Positions 54,416 to 63,947 of a stretch of DNA of 64,000 bases are shown piece after piece. Source of the stretch: CAZHEV01 sp964531335 [NCBI: uncultured bacterium] (GTDB taxonomy: Bacteria; Eisenbacteria; RBG-16-71-46; CAZHEV01); NCBI GenBank assembly GCA_964531335.1, contig CAZHEV010000001.1, positions 244,986 through 308,985 on the forward strand. The letters run 5' to 3'. The translations under genes and the position numbers were made by a program. The notes beneath the pieces are model-generated. The model did no database searches and was not told the origin of the DNA. It worked only from the letters and a program-made list of their open reading frames with translations. Position 1 is the first letter of the stretch. Every line of letters starts with the position of its first letter.

Positions 54416-55962
54416 TAGTGCTTGAAGCACCGCCTGCCCGTGAATACCATGGCCATGCCGTGGGCGTCGGCGGCGTCGATCGACTCCTGGTCACGCACGG
54501 AGCCCCCCGGCTGAGCTATCGCCGTGATGCCTACTTCTTTCGCCCTGTCGACGCAATCCCTGAAAGGGAAGAACCCGTCGGAGGCCAGGACCGCGCCCAT
54601 CGTCTCGGTGCCCTGCCTCCCCGCCTTCATTATAGCAACATTCAGCGCGTCGATCCTGCTTGTTTGACCGGAGCCTATTCCCACGGTCACGCCGCCGCGG
54701 CTGAGTATGACGGCGTTTGAGGTTACGTGCTTGGCCACCGCCCAGGCGAAACGGAGCTCGGCCTCCTCCTCCGGCGATGGGCCTCGCTTGGTGACGGTCC
54801 TCATCTCGGGCGGACCGCCGGGCCCATCCCATTCCTCCAGGAGAAGGCCGCCCGCCACCGGATAGCCCACTGTCCCGCCCCGTGCTCCGCCTCCCTCGAG
54901 CCGGAGCAGTCGCAGGTTCTTCTTGGTCTTCAGCCTCTCGAGGGCTCCGGGATCGTAGCCCGGAGCGACGATGCACTCCAGGAACATTTCCGAGAGCGCG
55001 GCGGCGGCGGCCGGGTCAACGGGGCAGTTGAAGGCCACCACGCCGCCGAAAGCGCTCAGGCTATCAGCGTCCCTGGCCTTTGTAAACGCGTCCAGCGCGC
55101 TCTCGCCCATCGCGACTCCGCAGGGGTTCCGGTGCTTTATCACCACGCAAGCCGGGGGCCCGAGCTCCAACACCGAGCTCCAAGCGGCCTCAATGTCTAG
55201 GATATTGTTGAAAGAGAGCGGCTTGCCGTGAAGGGGCTCGGCCCCTGCCGGCCCCGCAGGAGCCGCCTGGTCGACGTAAAGAGCCGCCTTCTGATGGGGG
55301 TTCTCACCGTATCTCAGCTCCGCCTTCCTGCGAAAGGCATCGACTCTGAACAGCGGAAAGCGCGCGGCCCCGTCCCGCTCCAAGGCGTTTGAGATCATGT
55401 AATCGTACATGCACGTTCTTCGGAACGCCTCCGCCGCGAGCTCCTTCGCCAGGTCCCCCCCCACCGTACCGCGCCCGTCCTTCAAAAGCCGCGCCGCCCT
55501 GTCGTACTGGGATGGGTCGGTCAGGACCAACACATGGGCCCAGTTCTTCGCCGCCGCCCTCACCATCGAGGGGCCGCCGATGTCTATGAGCTCCGCCTTC
55601 TCGCCGTCGGCCATCCCGGCCCCCGCGGCGGCCGCTTTCTCGAAGGGATAGAAGTTCACTACCACCAGGTCTATCGGGGGAATGCCGTGCTCCCTTATCT
55701 GCTCCAAGTCGCCCTGGTTCGACCGTCTGTAAAGTATCCCGCCGAAAATCTTCGGATGAAGCGTCTTCACCCTGCCTCCGAGCATCTCCGGCGACCCCGT
55801 CAGCTCGCTCACCTCGGTGACATCCAGGCCGTGATCGCGCAGGACCGCCGCCGTTCCCCCGGATGATACGAGCTCGATCCCCATGGACGAGAGGGCGTCC
55901 GCCAGCTCCGGCAGGCCACGTTTGTCATATACGCTAAGGAGAGCTCTCTTAATCGAAATCAA
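54415..55962 (-). CDS. purH: Bifunctional AICAR formyltransferase / IMP cyclohydrolase
   Basis: 515 residues, standard for PurH. The cyclohydrolase half ([37 protein letters not shown]) is followed by the AICAR formyltransferase half with KHRNPCG and [14 protein letters not shown]. It performs the last two steps of IMP synthesis. The TTG start follows GGAGGT and overlaps purC by 14 bases. The M6 protease gene is coupled to its stop. Confidence 0.97.
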   Translation of the reverse strand: MISIKRALLSVYDKRGLPELADALSSMGIELVSSGGTAAVLRDHGLDVTEVSELTGSPEMLGGRVKTLHPKIFGGILYRRSNQGDLEQIREHGIPPIDLVVVNFYPFEKAAAAGAGMADGEKAELIDIGGPSMVRAAAKNWAHVLVLTDPSQYDRAARLLKDGRGTVGGDLAKELAAEAFRRTCMYDYMISNALERDGAARFPLFRVDAFRRKAELRYGENPHQKAALYVDQAAPAGPAGAEPLHGKPLSFNNILDIEAAWSSVLELGPPACVVIKHRNPCGVAMGESALDAFTKARDADSLSAFGGVVAFNCPVDPAAAAALSEMFLECIVAPGYDPGALERLKTKKNLRLLRLEGGGARGGTVGYPVAGGLLLEEWDGPGGPPEMRTVTKRGPSPEEEAELRFAWAVAKHVTSNAVILSRGGVTVGIGSGQTSRIDALNVAIMKAGRQGTETMGAVLASDGFFPFRDCVDRAKEVGITAIAQPGGSVRDQESIDAADAHGMAMVFTGRRCFKH

Positions 55963-56839
55963 AAGGAACCTCCAGTCTCTTCACAGCCTCCAAATACCTG
56001 TCCCTCGTCTTGTTCACTATATCTTCAGGCAGCGACGGCGCGGGGGCCGTCCTGTCCCAACCGATCTCGTCCAGGTAGTTCCTGACGAACTGCTTGTCGA
56101 AGCTCGCCTGCTCGTGTCCCGGCCTGTAGTCGTCGACGTCCCAGAAACGGGACGAATCGGGCGTGAGGGCTTCGTCTATCAATATGATCTCGCCGTCGAG
56201 GGTGCCGAACTCGAACTTGGTGTCGGCCAATATGAGCCCCCCGGCGCGCGCGTACGCCTCGCCCGCCTTGTACAGCTCAATGCTCTTGTCCCTGAGAGTC
56301 TCAGCGTGGTCGGTGCCCACGATGCCCGCGAAGATCTCGAACCCGACGTTCTCGTCGTGGCCTTCGGTCGCCTTGGTCGCCGGCGTGAAGATGGGGTCCG
56401 GCAGCTTGTCGGAGCGGGAGAGCCCCTGCGGCAGGCGGATGCCGCAAACCTTTCCCGTCTCCTCGTACTCTTTCCATCCCGATCCGGCGAGGTAGCCCCT
56501 GACCACACACTCCGCGTCGAACCGCCTGGCCTTCTTCACCAGCATCGTCCTGCCCTCCAGAACGTCGGAGCGCAATCTGAAGGCCTTGGGCATATCCTCC
56601 ATCTTGCAGGAGATCATGTGATTGTCGACAACGCCCCTCAGCCTGTCGAACCAAAACGCCGACATGGCCGTCAGGATAGCCCCCTTGCCCGGGATGCCCG
56701 TCGGGAGTATGTGATCGTAGGCGGAGATCCTGTCCGACGCGACTATCACCATGGACTCCCCGAGGTCGAACAGCTCTCTCACCTTGCCCCGGAAGGTGGG
56801 CCTGAGATCCCCGAGATCCATATCAGTGAATACTTTCAA
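55949..56839 (-). CDS. purC: SAICAR synthase, long form
   Basis: About 296 residues. FRGKVRELFDLGESMVIVAS, DRISAYDHILPTGIPGKGAI, MLVKKARRFDAECVVRGYLA, KFEFGTLDGEIILIDEALTP and DSSRFWDVDDYRPG match the ~300-residue PurC/ADE1 type rather than the ~240-residue enterobacterial type. It joins CAIR to aspartate. An ATG at 56857 has no SD; AAAGGA seven bases before the TTG at 56839 makes that the more likely start. It lies between purN and purH. Confidence 0.96.
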   Translation of the reverse strand: MKVFTDMDLGDLRPTFRGKVRELFDLGESMVIVASDRISAYDHILPTGIPGKGAILTAMSAFWFDRLRGVVDNHMISCKMEDMPKAFRLRSDVLEGRTMLVKKARRFDAECVVRGYLAGSGWKEYEETGKVCGIRLPQGLSRSDKLPDPIFTPATKATEGHDENVGFEIFAGIVGTDHAETLRDKSIELYKAGEAYARAGGLILADTKFEFGTLDGEIILIDEALTPDSSRFWDVDDYRPGHEQASFDKQFVRNYLDEIGWDRTAPAPSLPEDIVNKTRDRYLEAVKRLEVPFDFD

Positions 56840-56876
56840 TTTGCGTTCCTTTCTCATACAGCCGCGCCGCGCGGCT

Positions 56877-57527
56877 TCAATCGGCCGCGGGCAGGATGCG
56901 GACCTTGCGCCCTTCGAGACGGAGCCTACCCTCGCAGTACAGCTTCACCGCCTCCACGTAGATCCTGTGCTCCTCGCGGAGTGTTCTCGCGGCCAGCGAG
57001 TCGGCGTCGTCATCCTCGGACACCGGCACGCACGCCTGAAGGACTATGGGCCCGCCGTCGACCATCTCGTTGACTATGTGCACGGTGCACCCGGCGACCT
57101 TCACGCCGTAATCGAAGGCCTGCCCCTGCGCATTGAGCCCGGGGAACGAAGGCAGAAGAGAGGGATGGACGTTGAAGATCCTGTTGGGGAAGGCTCTCAG
57201 GAACTCATCGTGAATCACCCTCATGAATCCGGCCAGCAGGACGAGCTCTACGCCGCGCTCCTTCAGGGCCTCGATATATCGCAGCTCCACCTCGGGCTCG
57301 AGCTTCGTCTTGAAGCGCCCCGGTGGAATGTGGACAGCCTCGACGCCGGCGTCGCGGGCGCGTTGAAGCGCGACCGCGCTCTCCACGTCGCTTATTACTA
57401 CGGCCAGCCCGGCGTCGAGCCGGCCGTCCGCCAGCGCGTCTATTATGGCCTGGAGATTGGTTCCTCTGCCCGATGCCAGCACGCCCAAAACGACCTCGCG
57501 CGCGGGTCTGGATCCGGACTCGCCCAT
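56877..57527 (-). CDS. purN: Phosphoribosylglycinamide formyltransferase (10-formyl-THF dependent)
   Basis: 216 residues: VLASGRGTNLQAIIDAL, LLAGFMRVIHDEFLRAF, IFNVHPSLLPSFPGLNAQGQ with the active-site Asn/His, and HIVNEMVDGGPIV with the catalytic region. It formylates GAR in step 3 of purine synthesis. AGGAGTGAGGTGA precedes the ATG. First of purN-purC-purH. Confidence 0.96.
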   Translation of the reverse strand: MGESGSRPAREVVLGVLASGRGTNLQAIIDALADGRLDAGLAVVISDVESAVALQRARDAGVEAVHIPPGRFKTKLEPEVELRYIEALKERGVELVLLAGFMRVIHDEFLRAFPNRIFNVHPSLLPSFPGLNAQGQAFDYGVKVAGCTVHIVNEMVDGGPIVLQACVPVSEDDDADSLAARTLREEHRIYVEAVKLYCEGRLRLEGRKVRILPAAD

Positions 57528-57759
57528 TCACCTCACTCCTGTTTTTCGCGCGGAATTATCGCCGCCCGACCGGCGGTCTCAAGAACTTATCACAGGCAAC
57601 AGGATATTAGAGCTCCCCGCCCCGCGCAAGCACAAAGCCCCGGGCGGCCCCTTCCACGGCCGGGCGCGGCGTCACTTCGATCGCCCGTCGGTCTTTCCCT
57701 AGTGCGCCCTCGCGCCCGCCGTCCGGGACAGGCCGCGATACTCCGACGGGCCGATCGAT

Positions 57760-60330
57760 TTATTCCGGCGAACCGGCGCGAAACTCCAATCTCCTTTGAG
57801 CGCATAGAAAAGAACGGGCGTGCACGTTCACGCCGTCGGTCCGCACGATCACCGCCCCGTCGCGAGAGGTCGTCATCACCGCCGCGGCCATCGACTCATA
57901 TCGCCCGATGACCGAGGGCTTCGGCAGATTGAACCGTTCGATAGGTCCGCAGGAGATGACAGCAACCAGCGGCGACGCCGCTCCGATCAGCTCCACGCCG
58001 CTCGAGGTGTCGCTTCCGTGGTGCGGCACCTTTAGGACGTCGCAGTCGAGCGCCGCGCCGTTTTCCGCCAGCCAGTTCTCGGCCGATCCCTCCACGTCGC
58101 CGGTCATGAGAAACACCACCTCGCCGTACCTCACTCTCAGCACAAGCGACCTGTCGTTGAGTCGCTCGCCCATGGCCTCAGCCCACCGCGCCTCGAACTC
58201 GGCCGAAGGGTGGAGCACAACGCACTCGAGCCCCCCGAGCGGATCGAGCGTATCCCCGGCAGAAACCCGCCGGAGCGACGCCCCCCGGGCCTCGAGCTCC
58301 GGAAGGAGATCGGACAGCCCCCCGAGCGGGGTGTTCTCGGGCAACACCAGCTCTCTCACTCGAACCCGCTTCGAAAGCTCCCGCAGGCCCCCCCAGTGAT
58401 CCCCGTCCCCGTGAGATATGACAACCCGGTCGAGCGCGCGAATCCGCCTTGCCCTCAGGTACGGAACGATCACCTCTCGCCCGGCGTCCCAGCTCGGCCC
58501 GCTCGCTCCGGCGTCAACGAGCATCGTCCTTCCCCCGGGCGTAACGAAGACGCAGGCGTCTCCATGCCCCACGTCCAGAAAGGCCGCCTCGAGGTGATCC
58601 CCGTCCGGTCCCCTCTCCGGTCCGGCGCATATCAGCGCGGCCGTCGCGCAGAGCATGGCCGCGGCCGCGCGCCTCGCGCGGCCGCGCGCGGCGACCGTGG
58701 CGAGCAGGGCCACAAGATATCCCGCAATGAGAGAGGCGTTGAAAGGAGCCGGCTCAGCCGAAGCCCATGAAATCGACCCTATGCGCTCGCAACCCTCCAG
58801 GAGCAACCGCGCGGCGGCCCAGGCGGCTGCGAACATGCAATCCGAGAGAGTCGTGGAAACAGGGCCCAGCACGACCCCCGCCATCGCCCAGGCGAGCACG
58901 ACCCCGACGAGCGGCACGGCGAACGCGTTTCCAAGAAGGAACAAAAGCGGGGCGCGCCCGAAGTGATACGCCACTATCGGCCAGGTCGTGACCGAGGCGC
59001 CCACGGAGACCCCCAGAAAGGTCAACGCGCCCTTGAACCGCGTAACTCTAACTTTCCCCAGGCATTCGACGGTTCTAATGAGGCAGTTTCTAAAGGCGAG
59101 CACCCCCGCCGCCGCCGCGAAAGAGAGTTGAAAGCCGGGGGTCGCGACCCATCCCGGCTGTAAGAGTGAGAGCGCGAATGCCGCCACGGCAAGGGAGTCG
59201 AACGGAGCGCCCGGCCTCTGCAGCCCCCTGGCGAACACATACGCCGCCAGCATCGCCGACGCCCTGCATGCCGAGGCGGGAAACCCGACGATCGCGCAAT
59301 ACCCGCAGACCCCGGCCAGGGAGATACGTTCCGCACCGCGGCCGCTCGCTCCGGCGAACCGCGCGAGGACCGCCACTATAAGGGCGACCAGACCCACGTG
59401 AAGCCCGGAAACGGCCATTATATGGACCACGCCCGCCCTGGCCATGGCCTCGCGCACGTCCCTGTCCATGAGCGACCGATCGCCGAGCAGAAGGCCTCGA
59501 AGGAGCGCCTTGGCCTCACCGTCGACCGCCCGGTCTACTAGACCGCCGATCCCGCGGCGAACCGGCCCCACGGCGCGAACCAGAAGGGCCGGGCCCTGCC
59601 CCTCGCGGAACAACCTGACCTCCGTGGAGCGCGCCTTGAAGGTCGCATGAACCCCCTTCGAGCGCAGGTATCCCCCATAGTCGAACCCTCCAGGGTTTCT
59701 CGGTCCTGTTGGGAGCGCGATCCTGCCGGTGATTCTGAGAAGGTCTCCGTAACGGACTTCAGCGGCCGGCCTTACCGTGACGAGGAGCCTAGGGCCGTGA
59801 CGATTCCACCGAACCGCGACGCTCTCGCTCCTCGCCGTTCGGGCCCGGAGTGCGAAGCGGGTGCCGCCTCGAAGCTCCGAGGGAAACCCTGTCACCACCC
59901 CGGTGACGATGGCTTCGGCGGAACCCGTGCCGCGCGCCTCGCCGGGCGCGGCCCGGTGCGCGCCCGCCGGTCCGTCCACGGGGCCGCCATCGCGAGGGAC
60001 CTCCGCGGCCTTCCCTTCGCCGCCCCGCGACACCAGGACCTTCAGCCCGGCGATTGTGTTATACCACAGCCGCTCGCTTTCGATCCCCCGGGCGAGTCCG
60101 CAAGAGAAAAAGCACCCGAGCACGAGAGCGATCCTCAGAGGCGGCACTCTCACGGCAAGGCGCGTTCTTCCGGCGCCCCAAGCTGCTGCGGCGGCGCACG
60201 CCGCGAGGCACAGCGCGACGGCCGCGCCGATCGGACCGGGCCCCTGGGTCCCGGCGACGACCGGGGACGAATAGAACCCCGCGATGTAAGAAACGGTAAG
60301 AGATATTAACGGCGATGCCCTGCCGAGCAA
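57760..60330 (-). CDS. comEC: ComEC/Rec2-family DNA-uptake channel protein
   Basis: 856 residues. An N-terminal OB-like domain (VVTGFPSELRGGTRFALRA; VTVRPAAEVRYGDLLRITGR; GGFDYGGYLRSKGVHATFK), the competence transmembrane domain (LLRGLLLGDRSLMDRDVREA, AGVVHIMAVSGLHVGLVALI) and a C-terminal metallo-beta-lactamase-like domain (AAFLDVGHGDACVFVTPGG, VVISHGDGDHWGGLREL, LKVPHHGSDTSSGVEL). It carries single-stranded DNA across the inner membrane. TTG start six bases after AGGAGG. No other com genes are in the window. Confidence 0.95.
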   Translation of the reverse strand: MLGRASPLISLTVSYIAGFYSSPVVAGTQGPGPIGAAVALCLAACAAAAAWGAGRTRLAVRVPPLRIALVLGCFFSCGLARGIESERLWYNTIAGLKVLVSRGGEGKAAEVPRDGGPVDGPAGAHRAAPGEARGTGSAEAIVTGVVTGFPSELRGGTRFALRARTARSESVAVRWNRHGPRLLVTVRPAAEVRYGDLLRITGRIALPTGPRNPGGFDYGGYLRSKGVHATFKARSTEVRLFREGQGPALLVRAVGPVRRGIGGLVDRAVDGEAKALLRGLLLGDRSLMDRDVREAMARAGVVHIMAVSGLHVGLVALIVAVLARFAGASGRGAERISLAGVCGYCAIVGFPASACRASAMLAAYVFARGLQRPGAPFDSLAVAAFALSLLQPGWVATPGFQLSFAAAAGVLAFRNCLIRTVECLGKVRVTRFKGALTFLGVSVGASVTTWPIVAYHFGRAPLLFLLGNAFAVPLVGVVLAWAMAGVVLGPVSTTLSDCMFAAAWAAARLLLEGCERIGSISWASAEPAPFNASLIAGYLVALLATVAARGRARRAAAAMLCATAALICAGPERGPDGDHLEAAFLDVGHGDACVFVTPGGRTMLVDAGASGPSWDAGREVIVPYLRARRIRALDRVVISHGDGDHWGGLRELSKRVRVRELVLPENTPLGGLSDLLPELEARGASLRRVSAGDTLDPLGGLECVVLHPSAEFEARWAEAMGERLNDRSLVLRVRYGEVVFLMTGDVEGSAENWLAENGAALDCDVLKVPHHGSDTSSGVELIGAASPLVAVISCGPIERFNLPKPSVIGRYESMAAAVMTTSRDGAVIVRTDGVNVHARSFLCAQRRLEFRAGSPE

Positions 60331-60641
60331 AGAAGCCCTCCTAAAGAGGACCGATGTGACTCGCGTTGTTATGAAATGACAGGGGGTCCGCGGGAAGAGC
60401 CGGCCTGGGGGCGCTCTCCCCTGGTGACTTGAAGCAACTACCGTGCCCGGCGGCCGCTTTCACCGGCTGTTGACAGTGTGTCCGCAGGGCGGCTGCAACG
60501 CTCTCCGCGCAGCGGCTTATTCATCGACCGGAGCGCTCAGCCCATGGCCGCGGCACTCGAACGGAACGCCTCACCGTCCCCACGCTCCCTTGGCCGGACG
60601 CCTTCGCCCGACCGCGCGTCGCTCGACATCCCATCATCGGC

Positions 60642-60672
60642 TTGACTATCGCGCCGCCCTTGTGTTTATCTT
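60642..60672 (+). promoter_or_regulatory. Possible promoter of sufCB
   Basis: TTGACT (60642-60647) then TTATCT/TATCTT at 18-19 bases spacing (60666-60672), about 100 bases before sufC. The remaining gap from 60331 is GC-rich and without a recognised element. Confidence 0.4.
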
Positions 60673-60772
60673 AACCAAGCGTAGCGCCCTCTTTCACTTC
60701 CCGAGCACAGAGGCCCGATGCCGCCCGTTGCGGCATCTACGCGGCTCCGCCCCCCGAGGAGGGAGAACGTAG

Positions 60773-61507
60773 ATGAGCTTGCTTCAAGTAGAAGGGCTGA
60801 GAATGACCCTTGGGGGAAATCATGTCCTGAACGGTCTGACCATGAATCTGTGGGAAGGACATGTGCACGCGATCATAGGCCCCAACGGCGCCGGCAAGTC
60901 CACGCTGGCGAACGCGATCATGGGTCTCGAAGGCTACAAGGATTATTCCGGCGATATCCGGCTCGACGGCGAGCCGCTCAAAGACGTGCCCCTCGACGAG
61001 AGGGCCAGGCGCGGCATCACCCTCGCCTGGCAGGAGCCCGCCCGATTCGAGGGCGTCACCGTGCGCGATTTCATACTGGCCGGATCGAAGAGAAAGCACG
61101 ACGACGTCGTCGGCGAGAGCCTGGACATGCTGGGGCTCGATCCGGCCAAGTACGCCCAGCGAGCAATAGACCGGACGCTGAGCGGAGGCGAGCGAAAGCG
61201 CGTAGAGCTGGCGTCGATACTCGCCATGGAGCCAAGGCTGGTGCTCATGGACGAGCCCGACTCCGGAATCGACGTGGAAGCGCTCAATCGCATCTTCGAG
61301 GTGCTCGACACGATGCGGGAGCGAGGCTCGACGGTGGTCCTCATCACCCACAGCCTGACCGTCCTGCGCCGGGCCGAGCACGCGTTCCTGATGTGCTGCG
61401 GCAAGCTCGTGGAAAAGGGAAACGTGGATCGCATAGCCTCGTACTTCGAAAACCAGTGCCTGCCGTGCCCGCACAAGAACGTGCCCGATGAGGAAGTAAA
61501 CGCATGA
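60773..61507 (+). CDS. sufC: Fe-S cluster assembly ATPase SufC (SmsC-like)
   Basis: 244 residues: ABC ATPase with Walker A GPNGAGKST (36-44), signature LSGGERKRVE (136-145), Walker B LVLMDEPDSGID (156-167) and H-loop His193. SufC powers the SufB scaffold. The C-terminus carries an unusual CLPCPHKN (CxxC) that SufC normally lacks. GGAGGGAGAACGTAG precedes the ATG. The sufB start overlaps its stop (ATGA). Confidence 0.93.
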   Translation: MSLLQVEGLRMTLGGNHVLNGLTMNLWEGHVHAIIGPNGAGKSTLANAIMGLEGYKDYSGDIRLDGEPLKDVPLDERARRGITLAWQEPARFEGVTVRDFILAGSKRKHDDVVGESLDMLGLDPAKYAQRAIDRTLSGGERKRVELASILAMEPRLVLMDEPDSGIDVEALNRIFEVLDTMRERGSTVVLITHSLTVLRRAEHAFLMCCGKLVEKGNVDRIASYFENQCLPCPHKNVPDEEVNA

Positions 61508-62451
61508 GCGACGACAAGACCGTCATGGATCTCTACAGTTCCTTCATGGCCAGCCCGCATTTCCATCCCGAGGACGTGGCGCGGCTGGAGGTGAGCGGCA
61601 ACCGGGTGGTCGGCAGCCACCTCGTGCCCGGCCTCAACGTCGACGTCAACGAGCTGGACGACGGCATCGAGGCGAACATCTCGGTGGACGAGGGCGTCGC
61701 TATCCCCAAACCAGTGCGGCTTTGCTTCGGCCTGCTGCCCGAGAAAGGCCGCCAGCGCATTCTGATAAACGCCGAGATAAAGCCGCAGGCGAAGGTCGAT
61801 GTCGTGGCCCACTGCACTTTTCCGAACGCGGTCGACGTGGAGCACGTCATGGACGCCGGAATAGTCGTCGCCGAAGGGGCCGAGTACTCCTACTTCGAGC
61901 GTCACGTGCACGGCAGGGAAGGCGGAGTGCGCGTCATACCCAAGACCAGGGTCACGGTCAAGGAGGGCGGCCGCTTCAAGACGGAGTTCGAGCTCATAAA
62001 AGGCCGCGTGGGCCTGATGGACATCGACATCGAAACCGTTTGCCAGGCGCGGGCCGTAATGGACATGACGGCGAGGATAAGCGGCAGAGGGGACGACAAG
62101 GTGAAGATCCGCGAGGCCGGACGACTCGTCGGAGAGCGCGCCGTCGGCGTGCTGACCTCCTACATCGCCCTGCGGGACAGGGCCGAGGCGCGCATAGAGA
62201 ACGACCTGATAGCCGAGGCGGCCTTCTGCCGCGGGCACGTGGACTGCAAGGAGATCGTGCAGGACGAAGCGGTGGCCGCCGCGATACCCGTAGTCGAAGT
62301 GCGCCATCCCAAGGCACACGTGACCCATGAAGCTTCCATAGGAAGCGTGGACTCCAAGCAGCTACAGACCCTCATGTCCCGGGGACTCACGGAAGACGAC
62401 GCGGTGGAGCTCATCATCCAAGGCCTTCTGCGCCGGCGCGCCTCGGACTGA
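61504..62451 (+). CDS. sufB: SufB/SufD-family Fe-S scaffold (SmsB-like)
   Basis: 315 residues, much shorter than the ~480 of E. coli SufB: the beta-helix core and C-terminal SufC-binding helices are kept. His275-Glu276 (VTHEASIGSV) and Cys248 (GHVDCKEIV) sit about where the SufB catalytic Cys405 and His/Glu lie. The tail is QLQTLMSRGLTEDDAVELII. Two-gene SufBC units of this size match the minimal SMS system of archaea and deep bacterial lineages. No sufS, sufE, sufU or sufD is nearby. Cluster assembly on this scaffold would use a sulfur source not encoded here. Confidence 0.9.
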   Translation: MSDDKTVMDLYSSFMASPHFHPEDVARLEVSGNRVVGSHLVPGLNVDVNELDDGIEANISVDEGVAIPKPVRLCFGLLPEKGRQRILINAEIKPQAKVDVVAHCTFPNAVDVEHVMDAGIVVAEGAEYSYFERHVHGREGGVRVIPKTRVTVKEGGRFKTEFELIKGRVGLMDIDIETVCQARAVMDMTARISGRGDDKVKIREAGRLVGERAVGVLTSYIALRDRAEARIENDLIAEAAFCRGHVDCKEIVQDEAVAAAIPVVEVRHPKAHVTHEASIGSVDSKQLQTLMSRGLTEDDAVELIIQGLLRRRASD

Positions 62452-62688
62452 CGCCCACCCCCCGCGGGCGAGCGGCCCGCCGGGCCCCGGCCGGCGCCGG
62501 AAGAGGCGAAAGCGCCTCCAGCGCCGCGCCCCCCCTCGCCCTGGGGACGCTCTACCAGCAGGACCTCGGGGATGTCCGCGACGGCCTCGTCGAATCCGCC
62601 GTGCGCCTCGCTCCACTGCGGCAATGCTTCCAGATGGCTCCGCAGAGCCGCGGCCGTTTCCATTCCCTCTCCCATGCTCGCCGCGATC

Positions 62689-63807
62689 TCAATGACCGCC
62701 GGCCTCCGATCCCGCGCGCGTGGCCAGATAAGTCGCGAAGCTCCCCAGCCAGTGCCCTCCCTCGTAGTGTTCGCCGGTCACCGCCTTCAGCCCCGCGTCG
62801 CCGTGGCGCCGGGCCGCAGAGAGCAGCGACGCCCGGCGCGCGTCATCCTCGGGAAGTCCGCCGGCTGTCCCCTCGAGCATCCAGGCGCGACTCAGGTTCA
62901 GTCCGTCCAGGTGGGCGAGCTTTCCGTCGCTCCGGTCGCTCACCAGGGCGATCTCGAGCCACTCGCCGTCCCCGTCCACCGGGATCGAGGGCAGGTAGCT
63001 ACTCAACCAGTCGGCGAAGTCATCCGGCTGGAGCACGCGCCGCATCAGGTCGGACACACCGAGAACGGGCGAGAGAAAGTCCTGCCCCGACGGCTCAAAG
63101 GCCAGCGGCGCGTCGCGCTCATCACCGTGAAACTCGAGCGCCTTACGCCGCACCAGTGAGGCCATCTCGTCGTCGCCCACGGTTTGCGCCCAGTCCATCA
63201 CCAGGCCCAGGGCGAACGCCGTCTGGCTGTGCTCTCCCGTCCTTATAGGATAGAGGAGCTTCGGCAGCCAGTCCTTGAATCGCCGCGCGGCCTCGGCTTC
63301 AAGGGGCGCTAGAGCCTCACCCCAGCGCCTTGCGCGCGGATCGTCCCATCGGTGCAGCTCCGTGGCAAGCTGGAGGAGCCACGCCAGCCCGTAGGGCCTT
63401 TCGAAGGTCGCTCGCCCCTCGCCGCGAAGGTACTCCAGCTCCACGGCCACCTTCTCGGCGGTGATGTTGCTGTCGACGGCGGCGGAACCCGCAGCCACGA
63501 ATTCCTCGTCCGGGAACTCGTGACACAGACGCACGAGCAGCCAATGCCCGTGGACGGCGCTGTGCCAGTCGAAGCAGCCGTAGAACACCGGCGTAAGCTC
63601 CCGCGGTGGGCGCACGTCCTCGTCGCTCTGCAAAACGTGCTTTATCTGGTTTGGGTACTCCCTGTTCACGCAACCGAGCGCCAGGCCTGCGAAGCGCTCG
63701 GCCACCGCGGCGTCGATGCCTTCAGCCGTCGAGTCTCCGGCAGGCACCGGCGAAGCACAAGTCGAGGACAAGAGAAGACCGAACGAGGCGATCAAGAACG
63801 CTCTCAT
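62689..63807 (-). CDS. DUF2891 family protein, exported
   Basis: 372 residues from the ATG at 63807, chosen because it begins a signal sequence (MRAFLIASFGLLLSSTCAS); the frame opens 48 codons earlier but not convincingly. DUF2891 marks: CVNREYPNQIKHVLQSDEDV, RPPRELTPVFYGCFDWHSAV, HGHWLLVRL and ERPYGLAWLLQLATELH, with EHSQTAFALGL and GEHYEGGHWLGSFATYL at the end. The fold is an alpha/alpha toroid of unknown function, possibly glycan- or phosphate-related. Located beside the SUF genes, but on the other strand. Confidence 0.85.
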   Translation of the reverse strand: MRAFLIASFGLLLSSTCASPVPAGDSTAEGIDAAVAERFAGLALGCVNREYPNQIKHVLQSDEDVRPPRELTPVFYGCFDWHSAVHGHWLLVRLCHEFPDEEFVAAGSAAVDSNITAEKVAVELEYLRGEGRATFERPYGLAWLLQLATELHRWDDPRARRWGEALAPLEAEAARRFKDWLPKLLYPIRTGEHSQTAFALGLVMDWAQTVGDDEMASLVRRKALEFHGDERDAPLAFEPSGQDFLSPVLGVSDLMRRVLQPDDFADWLSSYLPSIPVDGDGEWLEIALVSDRSDGKLAHLDGLNLSRAWMLEGTAGGLPEDDARRASLLSAARRHGDAGLKAVTGEHYEGGHWLGSFATYLATRAGSEAGGH

Positions 63808-63947
63808 ACGTCTGCGTCTCTCGCGGATGAATGCGACTATCGGCCGTTTCAGCGCCCTGGGATTTATCCCGCGGCGCTGCCGGAACCCGGGAGCCCGGCC
63901 TAGAAGCTGCGGGCCTGTTGCCTCTGAGCAGAAACGATCTCCCGGAA

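Noticed and set aside
62452-62688. Minus-strand frame between sufB and the DUF2891 gene
   Set aside because: The first ~50 residues look slightly protein-like, but it runs into a Gly/Arg-rich stretch and then antisense to sufB. No family and no SD.
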